Assembly (NCBI RefSeq): GCF_002150735.1
Contig: NZ_MUKA01000212.1
Coordinates: 1 to 54,898, forward strand
DNA length: 54,898 bases
Source: Streptomyces africanus
GTDB lineage: Bacteria > Actinomycetota > Actinomycetes > Streptomycetales > Streptomycetaceae
Reading direction: 5' to 3'
The position numbers and the translations under genes were made by a program. Each line of letters begins with the position of its first letter. The stretch's first letter is position 1. Below are positions 44,752-52,997 of this stretch, piece by piece. The notes beneath the pieces were generated by a model that saw only the letters and a program-made list of their open reading frames with translations, was not told the origin of the DNA and did not search any database.

Positions 44752-45887
44752 GCGACGAAAAAGCCGTGAGCGAACCGGACACGAGCGGGAGCACCCTCAC
44801 CCAGGACACCGCCGCCGACGGCGAGGTCCTGCTGAAGGTGACCGGCCTCCAGAAGCACTTCCCGATCCGCAAGGGCCTGCTCCAGCGGCAGACCGGCGCG
44901 GTGCGCGCGGTCGACGGCATCGACTTCGAGGTCCGCAAGGGCGAGACGCTCGGCGTCGTCGGTGAGTCGGGCTGCGGCAAGTCCACCATGGGCCGGCTGA
45001 TCACGCGGCTGCTCGAACCGACCGGCGGCACGGTCGAGTTCGAGGGCAGGGACATCACGCACCTGAAGACCGGCGAGCTGCGCCCGATGCGCCGCGACGT
45101 GCAGATGATCTTCCAGGACCCGTACTCCTCGCTGAACCCCCGGCACACCATCGGCACGATCGTCGGCGCCCCCTTCCGGCTCCAGGGCGTCGACCCCGAG
45201 GGCGGCGTGAAGAAGGAGGTCCAGCGGCTGCTGTCGGTGGTCGGCCTCAACCCCGAGCACTACAACCGCTATCCGCACGAGTTCTCCGGCGGTCAGCGCC
45301 AGCGCATCGGCATCGCCCGCGCGCTCGCCCTCAACCCCAAGCTGGTCGTGGCGGACGAGCCGGTCTCCGCGCTGGACGTGTCGATCCAGGCGCAGGTGGT
45401 GAACCTGCTGGACGACCTCCAGGAGGAGCTGGGCCTGACGTACGTGATCATCGCGCACGACCTGTCGGTCGTCCGGCACGTCTCGGACCGGATCGCGGTG
45501 ATGTACCTCGGCAAGATCGTCGAGCTGGCCGGCCGCGACCAGCTGTACAAGTCGCCGATGCACCCGTACTCCAAGGCCCTGCTGTCGGCCGTGCCGATAC
45601 CGGACCCGAAGCGCCGGGGCGTCAAGAGCGAGCGCATCCTGCTCAAGGGCGACGTGCCCTCGCCGATCTCCCCGCCGAGCGGCTGCCGCTTCCACACCCG
45701 GTGCTGGAAGGCGACGGAGATCTGCAAGACCACGGAACCCCCGCTGGTGGAGCTGCGGGCCGGACAGCGCGTCGCCTGCCACCACCCGGAGAACTTCGAG
45801 GACCAGCAGCCGCAGGACACCAAACTGCTGTCCTCGGCCAAGGAGGTCGCAGCCGGCAACGGCGGCGCCACCCCCGTGGAGAAGTGA
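44748..45887 (+). CDS. peptide ABC transporter ATPase (DppF/OppF type)
   Basis: 379 aa. Walker A GESGCGKST, signature SGGQRQR, Walker B VVADEPVSALD and the Oligo_HPY tail (CRFHTRCWKA) identify the second ATPase. GTG 44748 overlaps the stop of the upstream ATPase. Together with the two permeases and binding lipoprotein it forms a complete peptide importer. A strong terminator follows directly. Confidence 0.94.
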   Translation: MSDEKAVSEPDTSGSTLTQDTAADGEVLLKVTGLQKHFPIRKGLLQRQTGAVRAVDGIDFEVRKGETLGVVGESGCGKSTMGRLITRLLEPTGGTVEFEGRDITHLKTGELRPMRRDVQMIFQDPYSSLNPRHTIGTIVGAPFRLQGVDPEGGVKKEVQRLLSVVGLNPEHYNRYPHEFSGGQRQRIGIARALALNPKLVVADEPVSALDVSIQAQVVNLLDDLQEELGLTYVIIAHDLSVVRHVSDRIAVMYLGKIVELAGRDQLYKSPMHPYSKALLSAVPIPDPKRRGVKSERILLKGDVPSPISPPSGCRFHTRCWKATEICKTTEPPLVELRAGQRVACHHPENFEDQQPQDTKLLSSAKEVAAGNGGATPVEK

Positions 45888-45895
45888 CCCCGCCC

Positions 45896-45929
45896 GAGCC
45901 CCCGTCCCCGCGCCTCGGGGCGGGGGCTC
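45896..45929 (+). terminator. terminator of the peptide transporter operon
   Basis: GAGCCCCCGTCCCCG (45896-45910) and CGGGGCGGGGGCTC (45916-45929) form a GC-rich hairpin with one bulged T, nine bases after the stop codon. Confidence 0.85.
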
Positions 45930-45933
45930 ACCC

Positions 45934-46626
45934 GTGGGTAAAAATGTTCGGGTGCTCCTGCAACTCTTCAGCCCGTCCGTCCAGCACACGCTCGACCTGA
46001 TCGGCATCTTCGTCTTCGCGATCTCCGGCGCCCTGCTGGCCGTGCGCAAGAACTTCGACGTGTTCGGCATCGCCGTGCTCGCCGAGGTCACCGCGCTGGG
46101 CGGCGGGCTCTTCCGTGACCTGGTCATCGGGGCCGTACCGCCCGCCGCCTTCACGGACCTGGGGTACTTCCTGACCCCGCTGCTCGCCACCCTCCTGGTC
46201 TTCTTCCTGCACCCCCAGGTGGAGCGCATCCAGGTCGCCGTGAACGTCTTCGACGCGGCCGGCCTCGGCCTGTTCTGCGTCGCCGGCACGATCAAGGCGT
46301 ACGAGTACGGACTCGGCCTGACCGCCTCCGCCGGCCTGGGGCTGACCACGGCGGTGGGCGGCGGTGTGCTGCGGGACGTCCTCGCCAACGAGGTGCCCTC
46401 GCTGCTGCGCTGGGACCGTGACCTGTACGCGGTCCCGGCGATCGTCGGCGCCGCCCTGGTCGCCCTGTGCATCCGCTACGACGCCCTGAACCCGCTCACC
46501 AGCGGCCTCGCGGTGATCACCGCCTTCGTACTGCGCCTGCTCGCCATGCGGTTCCACTGGCGAGCTCCGCGGGCCTGGCACCGGCGGTCGACGGTGAGCG
46601 AGGAGGAGCAGCCCGTCCTGCCGTGA
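45934..46626 (+). CDS. TRIC/UPF0126 family membrane protein
   Basis: 230 aa with about seven TM helices. The two-fold repeat typical of the family is visible: GGGLFRDLVIGAVPP (about 62-76) and GGGVLRDVLANEVPS (about 148-162). Prokaryotic TRIC proteins form trimeric potassium-permeable channels; the physiological role here is unknown. GTG 45934 is used; GTG 45952 preceded by an AT-rich TAAAAAT is a possible leaderless start. Its last 110 bp overlap the convergent esterase gene. Confidence 0.88.
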   Translation: MGKNVRVLLQLFSPSVQHTLDLIGIFVFAISGALLAVRKNFDVFGIAVLAEVTALGGGLFRDLVIGAVPPAAFTDLGYFLTPLLATLLVFFLHPQVERIQVAVNVFDAAGLGLFCVAGTIKAYEYGLGLTASAGLGLTTAVGGGVLRDVLANEVPSLLRWDRDLYAVPAIVGAALVALCIRYDALNPLTSGLAVITAFVLRLLAMRFHWRAPRAWHRRSTVSEEEQPVLP

Positions 46627-47752
46627 CCTGGCCGAGGCCCGTCACCTCCGTCAGCCAGCGGAACGCCGGGACCACCTGCGGCCGCCACAGCGCCATGGTG
46701 TGACCGCCCGCGCTCCTCGGGATGTACACCACGTGCACGGTCGTCGGGGCCTTCGCGGTCTGTTCCAGGGCGACGGCCGCCTCGTAGCCGTCGTGCGGCT
46801 GGCCGGACAGGTAGAGCGAGACGGGCGGCGGGACGGGTGCGCTGCGCAGCAGCAGGCAGGGGTTGTTCCCGGCCCGCAGGGCGGGGGTCTGCGCGGCGAG
46901 CGAGTCGCGTTCGCCGAGCGGGTCGTTGTAGCCGGACAGGCTGACGGCGGCCCGGTAGCGGTCGGGGTGGGCGACGGCGAGCTTGGCCGCGCAGTGCGCC
47001 CCGGCCGAGTAGCCGGCCACGGCCCAGCCCCGCGGGGCGGACTCGGCGCGGAAGTTGTCCATGACCATCATCGGCACGTCGACGCTCAGCCAGGTGTCGG
47101 CGTTGACCGTGCCCGGGACGTTGGCGCAGCCCGTGTCCACCCCGGCCAGCAGATTGGTGCGCGGCGCGACCAGGATGAACGGGGCGACCTGCCCGTCCCG
47201 CATCAGCGGCTGCACCTGCTCGTGCGTGTGCAGCGAGCCGAACCAGGCCTTCGCCGAGCCGGGATAGCCGGGCAGCAGCTCCACGACCGGGAACCTGTGG
47301 TGCCGGTAGGCCGGTTCGTCGTACTGCGGCGGGAGCCAGACGTAGACCTCGGCGTTCACGCCCGACACCCGGCCCTTGAGCTGGGTGACGCGCACCCCGC
47401 CGGCCGCGCCCATGCCGGGCCCGGTGGCCGGCCGGAAGGTCTGGCGCACCGGGGGCAGCCGCTTCAGCGCGATGCCTCCGGTGCCGTCGGCGCCGAGGTC
47501 GGCTGCCTGTTGCACGTGGTCGCCGGTGCCGAGCAGGTCGGCCCAGTCGTCGTACAGGTTGTTGGCGTTGTTGACCAGCGTGAAGACCAGTGCCACGGCG
47601 GTCCCCTGGGCGAACAGCAGCATCAGTGCGCGCGTCGCGGTGCGCAGGGCGCGGGGGCCGCGGACGCGCGACCACAGGGCCAGCGGCAGCGCGAGCGCGA
47701 CGACCGACAGCGCGATCAGCGTGGAGAGGAACGGAGTCCCGGTGAGGCTCAT
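46517..47752 (-). CDS. membrane-anchored esterase (antigen-85/esterase-D-like alpha/beta hydrolase)
   Basis: 411 aa. Two N-terminal TM helices (about 8-28 and 40-60) precede an alpha/beta hydrolase domain with LLPGYPGS, nucleophile GYSAG, and His in GGHTMALW. The layout resembles mycolyltransferase-like esterases in mycolate-free actinomycetes. ATG 47752. Its 3' end overlaps the TRIC gene by 110 bp on the other strand, so the last 35 residues (Arg/Ala-rich) are probably an extended tail. Substrate is unknown. Confidence 0.83.
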   Translation of the reverse strand: MSLTGTPFLSTLIALSVVALALPLALWSRVRGPRALRTATRALMLLFAQGTAVALVFTLVNNANNLYDDWADLLGTGDHVQQAADLGADGTGGIALKRLPPVRQTFRPATGPGMGAAGGVRVTQLKGRVSGVNAEVYVWLPPQYDEPAYRHHRFPVVELLPGYPGSAKAWFGSLHTHEQVQPLMRDGQVAPFILVAPRTNLLAGVDTGCANVPGTVNADTWLSVDVPMMVMDNFRAESAPRGWAVAGYSAGAHCAAKLAVAHPDRYRAAVSLSGYNDPLGERDSLAAQTPALRAGNNPCLLLRSAPVPPPVSLYLSGQPHDGYEAAVALEQTAKAPTTVHVVYIPRSAGGHTMALWRPQVVPAFRWLTEVTGLGQVTAGRAAPPRSPSTAGARPAELASGTAWRAGAVRRR

Positions 47753-47888
47753 GTCTCTTCAGAGGGACGGACGGCCCTCCGGGTTTACGGACGAGTGCGG
47801 ACACTTACCGAGAAATTGCCCGGGTCTCACCCACGTCCGAACCGACCAAAGCTACCGCTTAGTAGTTAGTTCTTGTACTGTTCAAGCC

Positions 47889-48749
47889 ATGCCAGAAGCA
47901 GCCTCCGCCCCGGCCGTCCGGGCCACGATCGGGGACAGCGAGTTCGACCGCGACACCGCGCTCACCCGACGCGCGCCCGGCGTCTACGACATCGACCTCT
48001 CCGCCGGCTGGACGATCATCAGCGCCGTCAACGGCGGCTACCTGCTGGCCGTCCTGGGCCGCGCACTGGGCGACACCCTGCCGCACGCCGACCCCTTCAC
48101 CATCTCGGCGCACTACCTGACCGCGTCCCAGCCCGGCCCGGCGGTCGTCCGCACGGACGTCGTCCGCACCGGCCGGACCCTGTCGACCGGCCAGGCCTCC
48201 CTCTTCCAGTACGACGGCGAGGGCCGCGAGGTGGAACGCATCCGCGTCCTCGCCTCCTACGGCAACCTGGACGCCCTGCCCGACGACGTCCGCACGACGG
48301 CCGCTCCGCCCGCGATCCCGCCGCTGGAGCACTGCTTCGGCCCGGAAGACGGGCCCACCCCCGTCGACGGCAGCTCGGCCATCGCCGACCGGCTCATGCT
48401 CAAACTGGACCCCTCGACCCTGGGCTGGGCCCTCGGCAAGCCCTCCGGCAAGGGCGAGATGCGGGCCTGGTTCGGACTCGCGGACGGCCGGGACCACGAC
48501 CCGCTCTCCCTCCTGCTGGCGGTGGACGCCCTGCCGCCCACCGCCTTCGAACTCGGGCTGACGGGCTGGGTGCCCACCGTCGAGCTGACCGTGCACGTCC
48601 GCTGCCGTCCGGCGCCGGGCCCGCTGCGCGTGTCGATCACCACGCGCAACCTCGCCGGCGGCTTCCTGGAGGAGGACGCCGAGGTGTGGGACAGCGCCGA
48701 CCGGCTGGTGGCGCAGTCCCGTCAGCTCGCGCGGGTCAGGCTCGGCTGA
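47889..48749 (+). CDS. acyl-CoA thioesterase-like protein (double hotdog)
   Basis: 286 aa. The TesB/4HBT_3 pattern is seen: GWTIISAVNGGYLLAVL in the N-terminal hotdog and a second hotdog toward LTVHVRCRPAPGPLRV. The ATG at 47889 lies at a normal distance from a putative operator (CTTG-tACtGTt-CAAG, 47871-47885). Expected activity: hydrolysis of acyl-CoA. It overlaps the convergent next gene by 14 bp. Confidence 0.85.
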   Translation: MPEAASAPAVRATIGDSEFDRDTALTRRAPGVYDIDLSAGWTIISAVNGGYLLAVLGRALGDTLPHADPFTISAHYLTASQPGPAVVRTDVVRTGRTLSTGQASLFQYDGEGREVERIRVLASYGNLDALPDDVRTTAAPPAIPPLEHCFGPEDGPTPVDGSSAIADRLMLKLDPSTLGWALGKPSGKGEMRAWFGLADGRDHDPLSLLLAVDALPPTAFELGLTGWVPTVELTVHVRCRPAPGPLRVSITTRNLAGGFLEEDAEVWDSADRLVAQSRQLARVRLG

Positions 48750-49320
48750 GCGGCTCGCGCCCGAGCCAGGCCGCCAGCCTGCCGTAGTCGTCGGCGCCCT
48801 CGGAGACCGGCCGGGCCGAGGCGAACGGCGTGTTTTCGTCCCGCTGTTCGTCCGGCAGCATGCGCTGGGCCACGGTCAGCGCGAACGCGGCGAGCTCCGG
48901 GTCGAGGTCGCGCGGATGCCCCAGGGCCTCGGACAGGTCCCAGGTGTGGGTCACCGTCTCCAGGACGTAGGCGGACAGGGCGGCCCGGCCGGGCATCTCG
49001 CCGAACGGCAGGCGCATCACCGCGTCCAGCAGGTCATCGCCCGCCCAGGCCTTCACGGCCCGGGTCCTGCCCTCGTCGTACGCGGCCGTCCAGCCGTCGT
49101 CCGGCACACCCTCGGCGAACGGCCGTACCGCGGCCGCGTCACCGCCCTCGGCGACGACGGCCACCCGGTGGGTCCCGCCGGTGAGATGGCTCAGCAGGGT
49201 GCGCACGTCGAACTCGCTGCACGGCGTGGGGCGGTCCAGCTGCTCCGCGCGCACGGACCGGATGAGCTCGGCGGCCTGCTCCGTGGCGCGGCCGAACAGC
49301 GGACGGGGATCGTTGGTCAT
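48736..49320 (-). CDS. DinB-like (TIGR03086 / mycothiol-dependent isomerase-type) protein
   Basis: 194 aa four-helix bundle. Metal-site His residues are seen in LLSHLTGG and in VTHTWDLSEAL. The family includes mycothiol-dependent enzymes; this member's substrate is unknown. Start at 49320 (MTNDPRP) has AGGAGGAG upstream. That Shine-Dalgarno is one arm of the 9-bp inverted repeat at 49325-49352, so RNA folding could block translation. Divergent from the WYL regulator, which probably controls it. Confidence 0.85.
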   Translation of the reverse strand: MTNDPRPLFGRATEQAAELIRSVRAEQLDRPTPCSEFDVRTLLSHLTGGTHRVAVVAEGGDAAAVRPFAEGVPDDGWTAAYDEGRTRAVKAWAGDDLLDAVMRLPFGEMPGRAALSAYVLETVTHTWDLSEALGHPRDLDPELAAFALTVAQRMLPDEQRDENTPFASARPVSEGADDYGRLAAWLGREPLSRA

Positions 49321-49324
49321 GAAA

Positions 49325-49382
49325 CTCCTCCTGAGTGCGTGGACAGGAGGAGCATGGCCGGAAAACCTGACAGCCGCCGTCA
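49325..49382. promoter_or_regulatory. inverted repeats between the DinB-like and WYL genes
   Basis: CTCCTCCTG (49325-49333) and CAGGAGGAG (49344-49352) form a perfect 9-bp inverted repeat that covers the DinB-like ribosome binding site. TGACAGCCGCCGTCA (49368-49382) is a second, imperfect palindrome with perfect TGAC/GTCA ends, a likely operator for the WYL regulator. Confidence 0.6.
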
Positions 49383-49421
49383 ACATTTGCCCGGGCCCTC
49401 GTCCGCCACGATGCTGATGCC

Positions 49422-50459
49422 GTGAAGTCCGACCGCCTGCTGTCGATCCTGCTGCTCCTCCAGACCCGCGGCCGGGTCCCCGCACGCGAACTCGCCGCAC
49501 GACTGGAGGTGTCGGTCCGCACCGTCTACCGCGACGTGGAGTCCCTGTCGGCCGCCGGCGTCCCGGTCTACGCCGAACGCGGCCGGCACGGCGGCATCGA
49601 ACTGCTCGCCGGGTTCCGCACGGACGTCACGGGCCTGACGACCGACGAGTCCCGCGCGCTGTTCGTCCTGGCCGCGCAGGGCGCGCACGCCGCGCTCGGC
49701 CTGGACGCGGCGTTCGGCTCGGCCCTGCGCAAGGTGATGGCCGCGCTGCCGGCCCCGCACCGCCCGGCCGCCGAGACGGCCTCCCGCCGCATCCTCGTGG
49801 ATGCCACCCGCTGGCGCGGCGGGCCGCGGCCGGCCGTCGACCTGGAGGTGCTGCGCGACGCGGTCTTCGCCGACCGCAGGCTGCGGCTGCGCTACCGGCA
49901 CAGCGGAGAGCGCCAGGCGCGGACGTACACTGTCGACCCGTACGGCCTCGTCGCCAAGGCCGGCGTCTGGTACCTGGTCGCCGACCGGCGGGCCGAACCC
50001 CGGCTCTTCCGGGCGGACCGGGTGCGCTCCGCCCGGCTCCTCGACGAGCCCGTACGGCGACGCCCGGGCGTCGAACTCGCCGACGCCTGGGAGGGCCTGC
50101 GCCGCCAGGTCGAGGAGCGGCCCAGTGGGCTGGACGTCACCGTCCGGGTGCGGCGCGAGCGGCTGGACATGTTCCTGCGGCTGACGGACTTCGTCCCGGC
50201 GCACGTTCTCGACGACGACGGCGAGAGCGAGTGGGCGTCCGTGCGGCTGACGTACGGATTCCTCCCGGAGACCCGCCAACTGCTCGTGTTCGCCGACGAG
50301 GTGGAGGTCCTTTCACCCCCTGAGGTCCGCGAGGAACTGGCCAGGGCGGCCGCCTCCGTCGGGGAGCTGTACCAGCGCGCCGCCCGTCGTGCGGTCAGTC
50401 CAGCCAGTGGTGACGGCCCAGGCCGATCAGCCGCAGCTGCCGGGTCGCCACCTGCGTGA
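49422..50459 (+). CDS. WYL-domain transcriptional regulator (YafY type)
   Basis: 345 aa. N-terminal HTH (about 1-60: LSILLLLQTRGRVPARELAARLEVSVRTVYRDVESL), then the WYL domain (about 140-230) with WYLVADRR, and a C-terminal WCX region. WYL domains bind ligands, often nucleic-acid-derived. GTG 49422. It is divergent from the DinB-like gene, a common pairing in actinomycetes, so it probably regulates that gene and itself. Its 3' end overlaps the convergent TetR gene by 65 bp. Confidence 0.9.
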   Translation: MKSDRLLSILLLLQTRGRVPARELAARLEVSVRTVYRDVESLSAAGVPVYAERGRHGGIELLAGFRTDVTGLTTDESRALFVLAAQGAHAALGLDAAFGSALRKVMAALPAPHRPAAETASRRILVDATRWRGGPRPAVDLEVLRDAVFADRRLRLRYRHSGERQARTYTVDPYGLVAKAGVWYLVADRRAEPRLFRADRVRSARLLDEPVRRRPGVELADAWEGLRRQVEERPSGLDVTVRVRRERLDMFLRLTDFVPAHVLDDDGESEWASVRLTYGFLPETRQLLVFADEVEVLSPPEVREELARAAASVGELYQRAARRAVSPASGDGPGRSAAAAGSPPA

Positions 50460-51033
50460 CGTGCCGGGTCCGCTCCTCGCGCTCCCGCTCCGGGCCCTCC
50501 AGCGCCTCCAGGAAGAGTGACGCGGTGATCAGCATCTGGTCGACGTAGAGGTGCGCGAGCATCAGCAGGTCGTCCTCGGTCCAGCCCGCGGACACCGGGT
50601 CCTTGGCCAGCTCGTCCTTGACCTCCTGGGCGAACCGGGCCAGCTGGTCCCGGATGGCCTCCCGGACCGGCTGGACTCCGCCATGTCGTTCACGGGCGAT
50701 GAACCGGACATGTGCGGGGTACCCGTCGACGTGACGGGCGATCAGCTCGATGGCGCGCGCGATGCGTTCCTCACTGTCGCCCGTCGTGGACACCGTCGTC
50801 CGGATCATCGGGTGCAGGCTGCCCAGCGCCTCCTCGACCAGGGCCACGCCCAGATCCGCCGTGGAGCGGAAGTGGCGGTAGAAGGCGGTCGGGGCGACAC
50901 CGACGGCGCGGGTGACCTCGCGCAGCCCCAGGCTGCTCAGACTCTGCTCCTCCAGCAGCCCGAGGGCCGCGTCCAGGAGCGCCTGCCGGGTCTTCTGCTT
51001 CTGGGCCTGCCGGATGCCGAGGGTGTGACTCAT
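50395..51033 (-). CDS. TetR-family transcriptional regulator
   Basis: 212 aa. HTH (about 15-60) with ALGLLEEQSLSSLGLREVTRAVGVAPTAFYRHF. The C-terminal part resembles lipid-responsive members (RFIARERHGG), which control fatty-acid genes; this is a weak call. ATG 51033 has no Shine-Dalgarno and may be leaderless. Two near-identical 13-bp boxes lie upstream. It is divergent from a small membrane-protein gene. Confidence 0.9.
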   Translation of the reverse strand: MSHTLGIRQAQKQKTRQALLDAALGLLEEQSLSSLGLREVTRAVGVAPTAFYRHFRSTADLGVALVEEALGSLHPMIRTTVSTTGDSEERIARAIELIARHVDGYPAHVRFIARERHGGVQPVREAIRDQLARFAQEVKDELAKDPVSAGWTEDDLLMLAHLYVDQMLITASLFLEALEGPEREREERTRHVTQVATRQLRLIGLGRHHWLD

Positions 51034-51039
51034 ACCATG

Positions 51040-51109
51040 CAGTTAACAACTGTTCTCCGTAATTGGAAAGTCATGAGACAGGCTAGACTGGGAAGTCAGT
51101 GAACAACTG
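51040..51109. promoter_or_regulatory. paired TetR-type operator boxes
   Basis: CAGTT-AAC-AACTG (51040-51052, perfect palindrome) and CAGTG-AAC-AACTG (51097-51109, one mismatch) are 57 bp apart. Both are followed by T/A. The first overlaps the TetR promoter; the second overlaps the start of the divergent small gene (51099). This fits autorepression plus control of the divergent gene. Confidence 0.65.
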
Positions 51110-51317
51110 TAACCACAACCGTTCACCGAAACCCTGGGGGTTGTTTCCCGTGTTGTTCATCGTCGCCGCGCTCCTGCTGCTGGGCTTCGTCCTGGGCACC
51201 GTGGCCCACGCGCCGCTCACCTTCTCCGTGGCCACGGGCGTCGTCATAGCCGTCTGGCTCGGCATCTTCGCGCTCCGCGAGCGCCACGGCCGCCGGCGCC
51301 ACACGCAGGCCCACTGA
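51099..51317 (+). CDS. small membrane protein (72 aa)
   Basis: 72 aa with two TM helices (about 16-38 and 42-60) and a basic His/Arg-rich C-terminus. GTG 51099 lies ten bases after a TAGACT -10 box (51084-51089) with a TTGGAA upstream, so the message is probably leaderless. The start overlaps the second TetR box. No family is recognised. A regulated membrane peptide paired with TetR is a common stress-linked layout. Confidence 0.7.
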   Translation: MNNCNHNRSPKPWGLFPVLFIVAALLLLGFVLGTVAHAPLTFSVATGVVIAVWLGIFALRERHGRRRHTQAH

Positions 51318-51373
51318 CGCCGCCCCCGCTCACCGACCGCCCGCCACCGACCCGACACCGGGAGTCGATCACC

Positions 51374-51640
51374 ATGCAGCTCACCGCTCCGGCCACGCGC
51401 CGCACCGGTATCCGCGACACCGACGGCATGGCCGTCGCGTCCTTCATCCTGGGCCTGCTCGGCCTCCTCGTCCTGAACGTCTTCCTCGGCCCGATCGCCA
51501 TCGTGCTGGCGAGCGTCGCCCTGTGGCGCGGCACCCAGCGCCGTGGCCGCGCGTTGCTGGGTCTGGGCCTCGGCGTCGCCGACCTGCTGGTCCTGGCCCT
51601 GTTCGTGCAGGCCGACAGCACGATCTCGTGGAGCTTCTGA
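51374..51640 (+). CDS. DUF4190-type small membrane protein
   Basis: 88 aa. The central part (SFILGLLGLLVLNVFLGPIAIVLASVALWRG) and second helix with RRGRALLGLGLGVADLL match DUF4190: two TM helices in a short soluble frame. ATG 51374 has GGGAG upstream. It follows the small TetR-linked membrane protein by 56 bp. No function is known. Confidence 0.8.
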   Translation: MQLTAPATRRTGIRDTDGMAVASFILGLLGLLVLNVFLGPIAIVLASVALWRGTQRRGRALLGLGLGVADLLVLALFVQADSTISWSF

Positions 51641-51789
51641 GCCGCCGTCGGACCGTCCTGCACCGACGAGCCGCGGCCGGCCCGGGGACGACGGGCCGCA
51701 GCCGCGCGGGAAAGCGGTTCACCTCCCTTCAGGTTCGGCCAACCTTGATCTGAGGGCCGCCGGAGGGGAGCCGTAGAATCGGGCTCACC

Positions 51790-52959
51790 ATGGCTTACCT
51801 CGACCACGCCGCGACCACCCCGATGCTCCCGGAGGCGGCAGAGGCGCTCACCGCCCACCTGGGTGCCACCGGCAACGCGTCCTCCCTCCACGCATCCGGC
51901 CGGCAGGCCCGCCGCACCGTCGAGGAGGCCCGCGAGACCCTCGCCGAAGCCCTCGGCGCCCGCCCCAGCGAGGTCGTCTTCACCTCGGGCGGCACGGAGG
52001 CGGACAACCTCGCCGTCAAGGGCCTTTACTGGTCACGCCGCGACGCCGACCCGGCCCGCACCCGCGTCCTCGCCAGCCCCGTCGAGCACCACGCGGTCCT
52101 CGACGCCGTGCACTGGCTCGGCGAACACGAGGGCGCCACCATCGAGTACCTGCCGGTCGACACCCACGGCCGCGTCCACCCGGACGCCCTGCGCGAGGCG
52201 ATCGCCCGCAACCCCGACGACGTGGCCCTCGCCACCGTCATGTGGGCGAACAACGAGATCGGGACGATCCTGCCGATCCGCGAACTCGCGGACGTGGCCG
52301 CCGAGTTCGGTGTCCCGATGCACTCGGACGCCGTCCAGGCCTTCGGCCAGACCCCCGTCGACTTCGCCTCCTCCGGCCTCGCCGCGATGACGGTGTCCGG
52401 CCACAAGATCGGCGGACCGTACGGCATCGGCGCCCTGATCCTCGGCCGCGAGCACACCCCCGTCCCCGTCCTGCACGGCGGCGGCCAGGAACGCCACGTC
52501 CGCTCCGGCACCCTCGACGTGCCCGCCATCGCCTCCTTCGCCGTCGCCGGGCGGCTGGCCGCCGAGCAGCGCGAGTGGTTCGCCCGCGAGATCGGCGCCC
52601 TGCGCGACACCCTCGTCGCCGCCGTCCGCGAGGCCGTGCCGGACGCGATCCTCGGCGGCGACCCGGACCCGGAGGGACGCCTGCCGGCCAACGCGCACTT
52701 CACGTTCCCCGGCTGCGAGGGCGACTCCCTGCTGCTCCTGCTCGACGCCCAGGGCATCGAGTGCTCCACCGGCTCCGCCTGCACCGCCGGCGTCGCCCAG
52801 CCCAGCCACGTCCTCCTCGCCACCGGCACCGACCCGGACCTGGCCCGCGGCACCCTGCGCTTCTCCCTCGGCCACACCTCCACGGAGGACGACATCGAGG
52901 CCTTGGCGAAGGCCATCGGCCCGGCGGTGGAACGGGCGCGGGCGGCGGGGCTGACGTAG
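51790..52959 (+). CDS. cysteine desulfurase (class V aminotransferase)
   Basis: 389 aa PLP enzyme that takes sulfur from cysteine as a persulfide. The PLP Lys is in SGHKIGGPYG; the catalytic Cys is in CSTGSACTAG; YLDHAATTP and a conserved His (VEHHAV) are present. Such enzymes supply sulfur for Fe-S clusters and tRNA thiolation. The nearby mnmA, which uses such sulfur for 2-thiouridine, supports the second role. ATG 51790. Confidence 0.95.
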   Translation: MAYLDHAATTPMLPEAAEALTAHLGATGNASSLHASGRQARRTVEEARETLAEALGARPSEVVFTSGGTEADNLAVKGLYWSRRDADPARTRVLASPVEHHAVLDAVHWLGEHEGATIEYLPVDTHGRVHPDALREAIARNPDDVALATVMWANNEIGTILPIRELADVAAEFGVPMHSDAVQAFGQTPVDFASSGLAAMTVSGHKIGGPYGIGALILGREHTPVPVLHGGGQERHVRSGTLDVPAIASFAVAGRLAAEQREWFAREIGALRDTLVAAVREAVPDAILGGDPDPEGRLPANAHFTFPGCEGDSLLLLLDAQGIECSTGSACTAGVAQPSHVLLATGTDPDLARGTLRFSLGHTSTEDDIEALAKAIGPAVERARAAGLT

Positions 52960-52997
52960 TCTCCGCCCTCTCCGCCCTCTCCTCCCTGCTCGACCGG

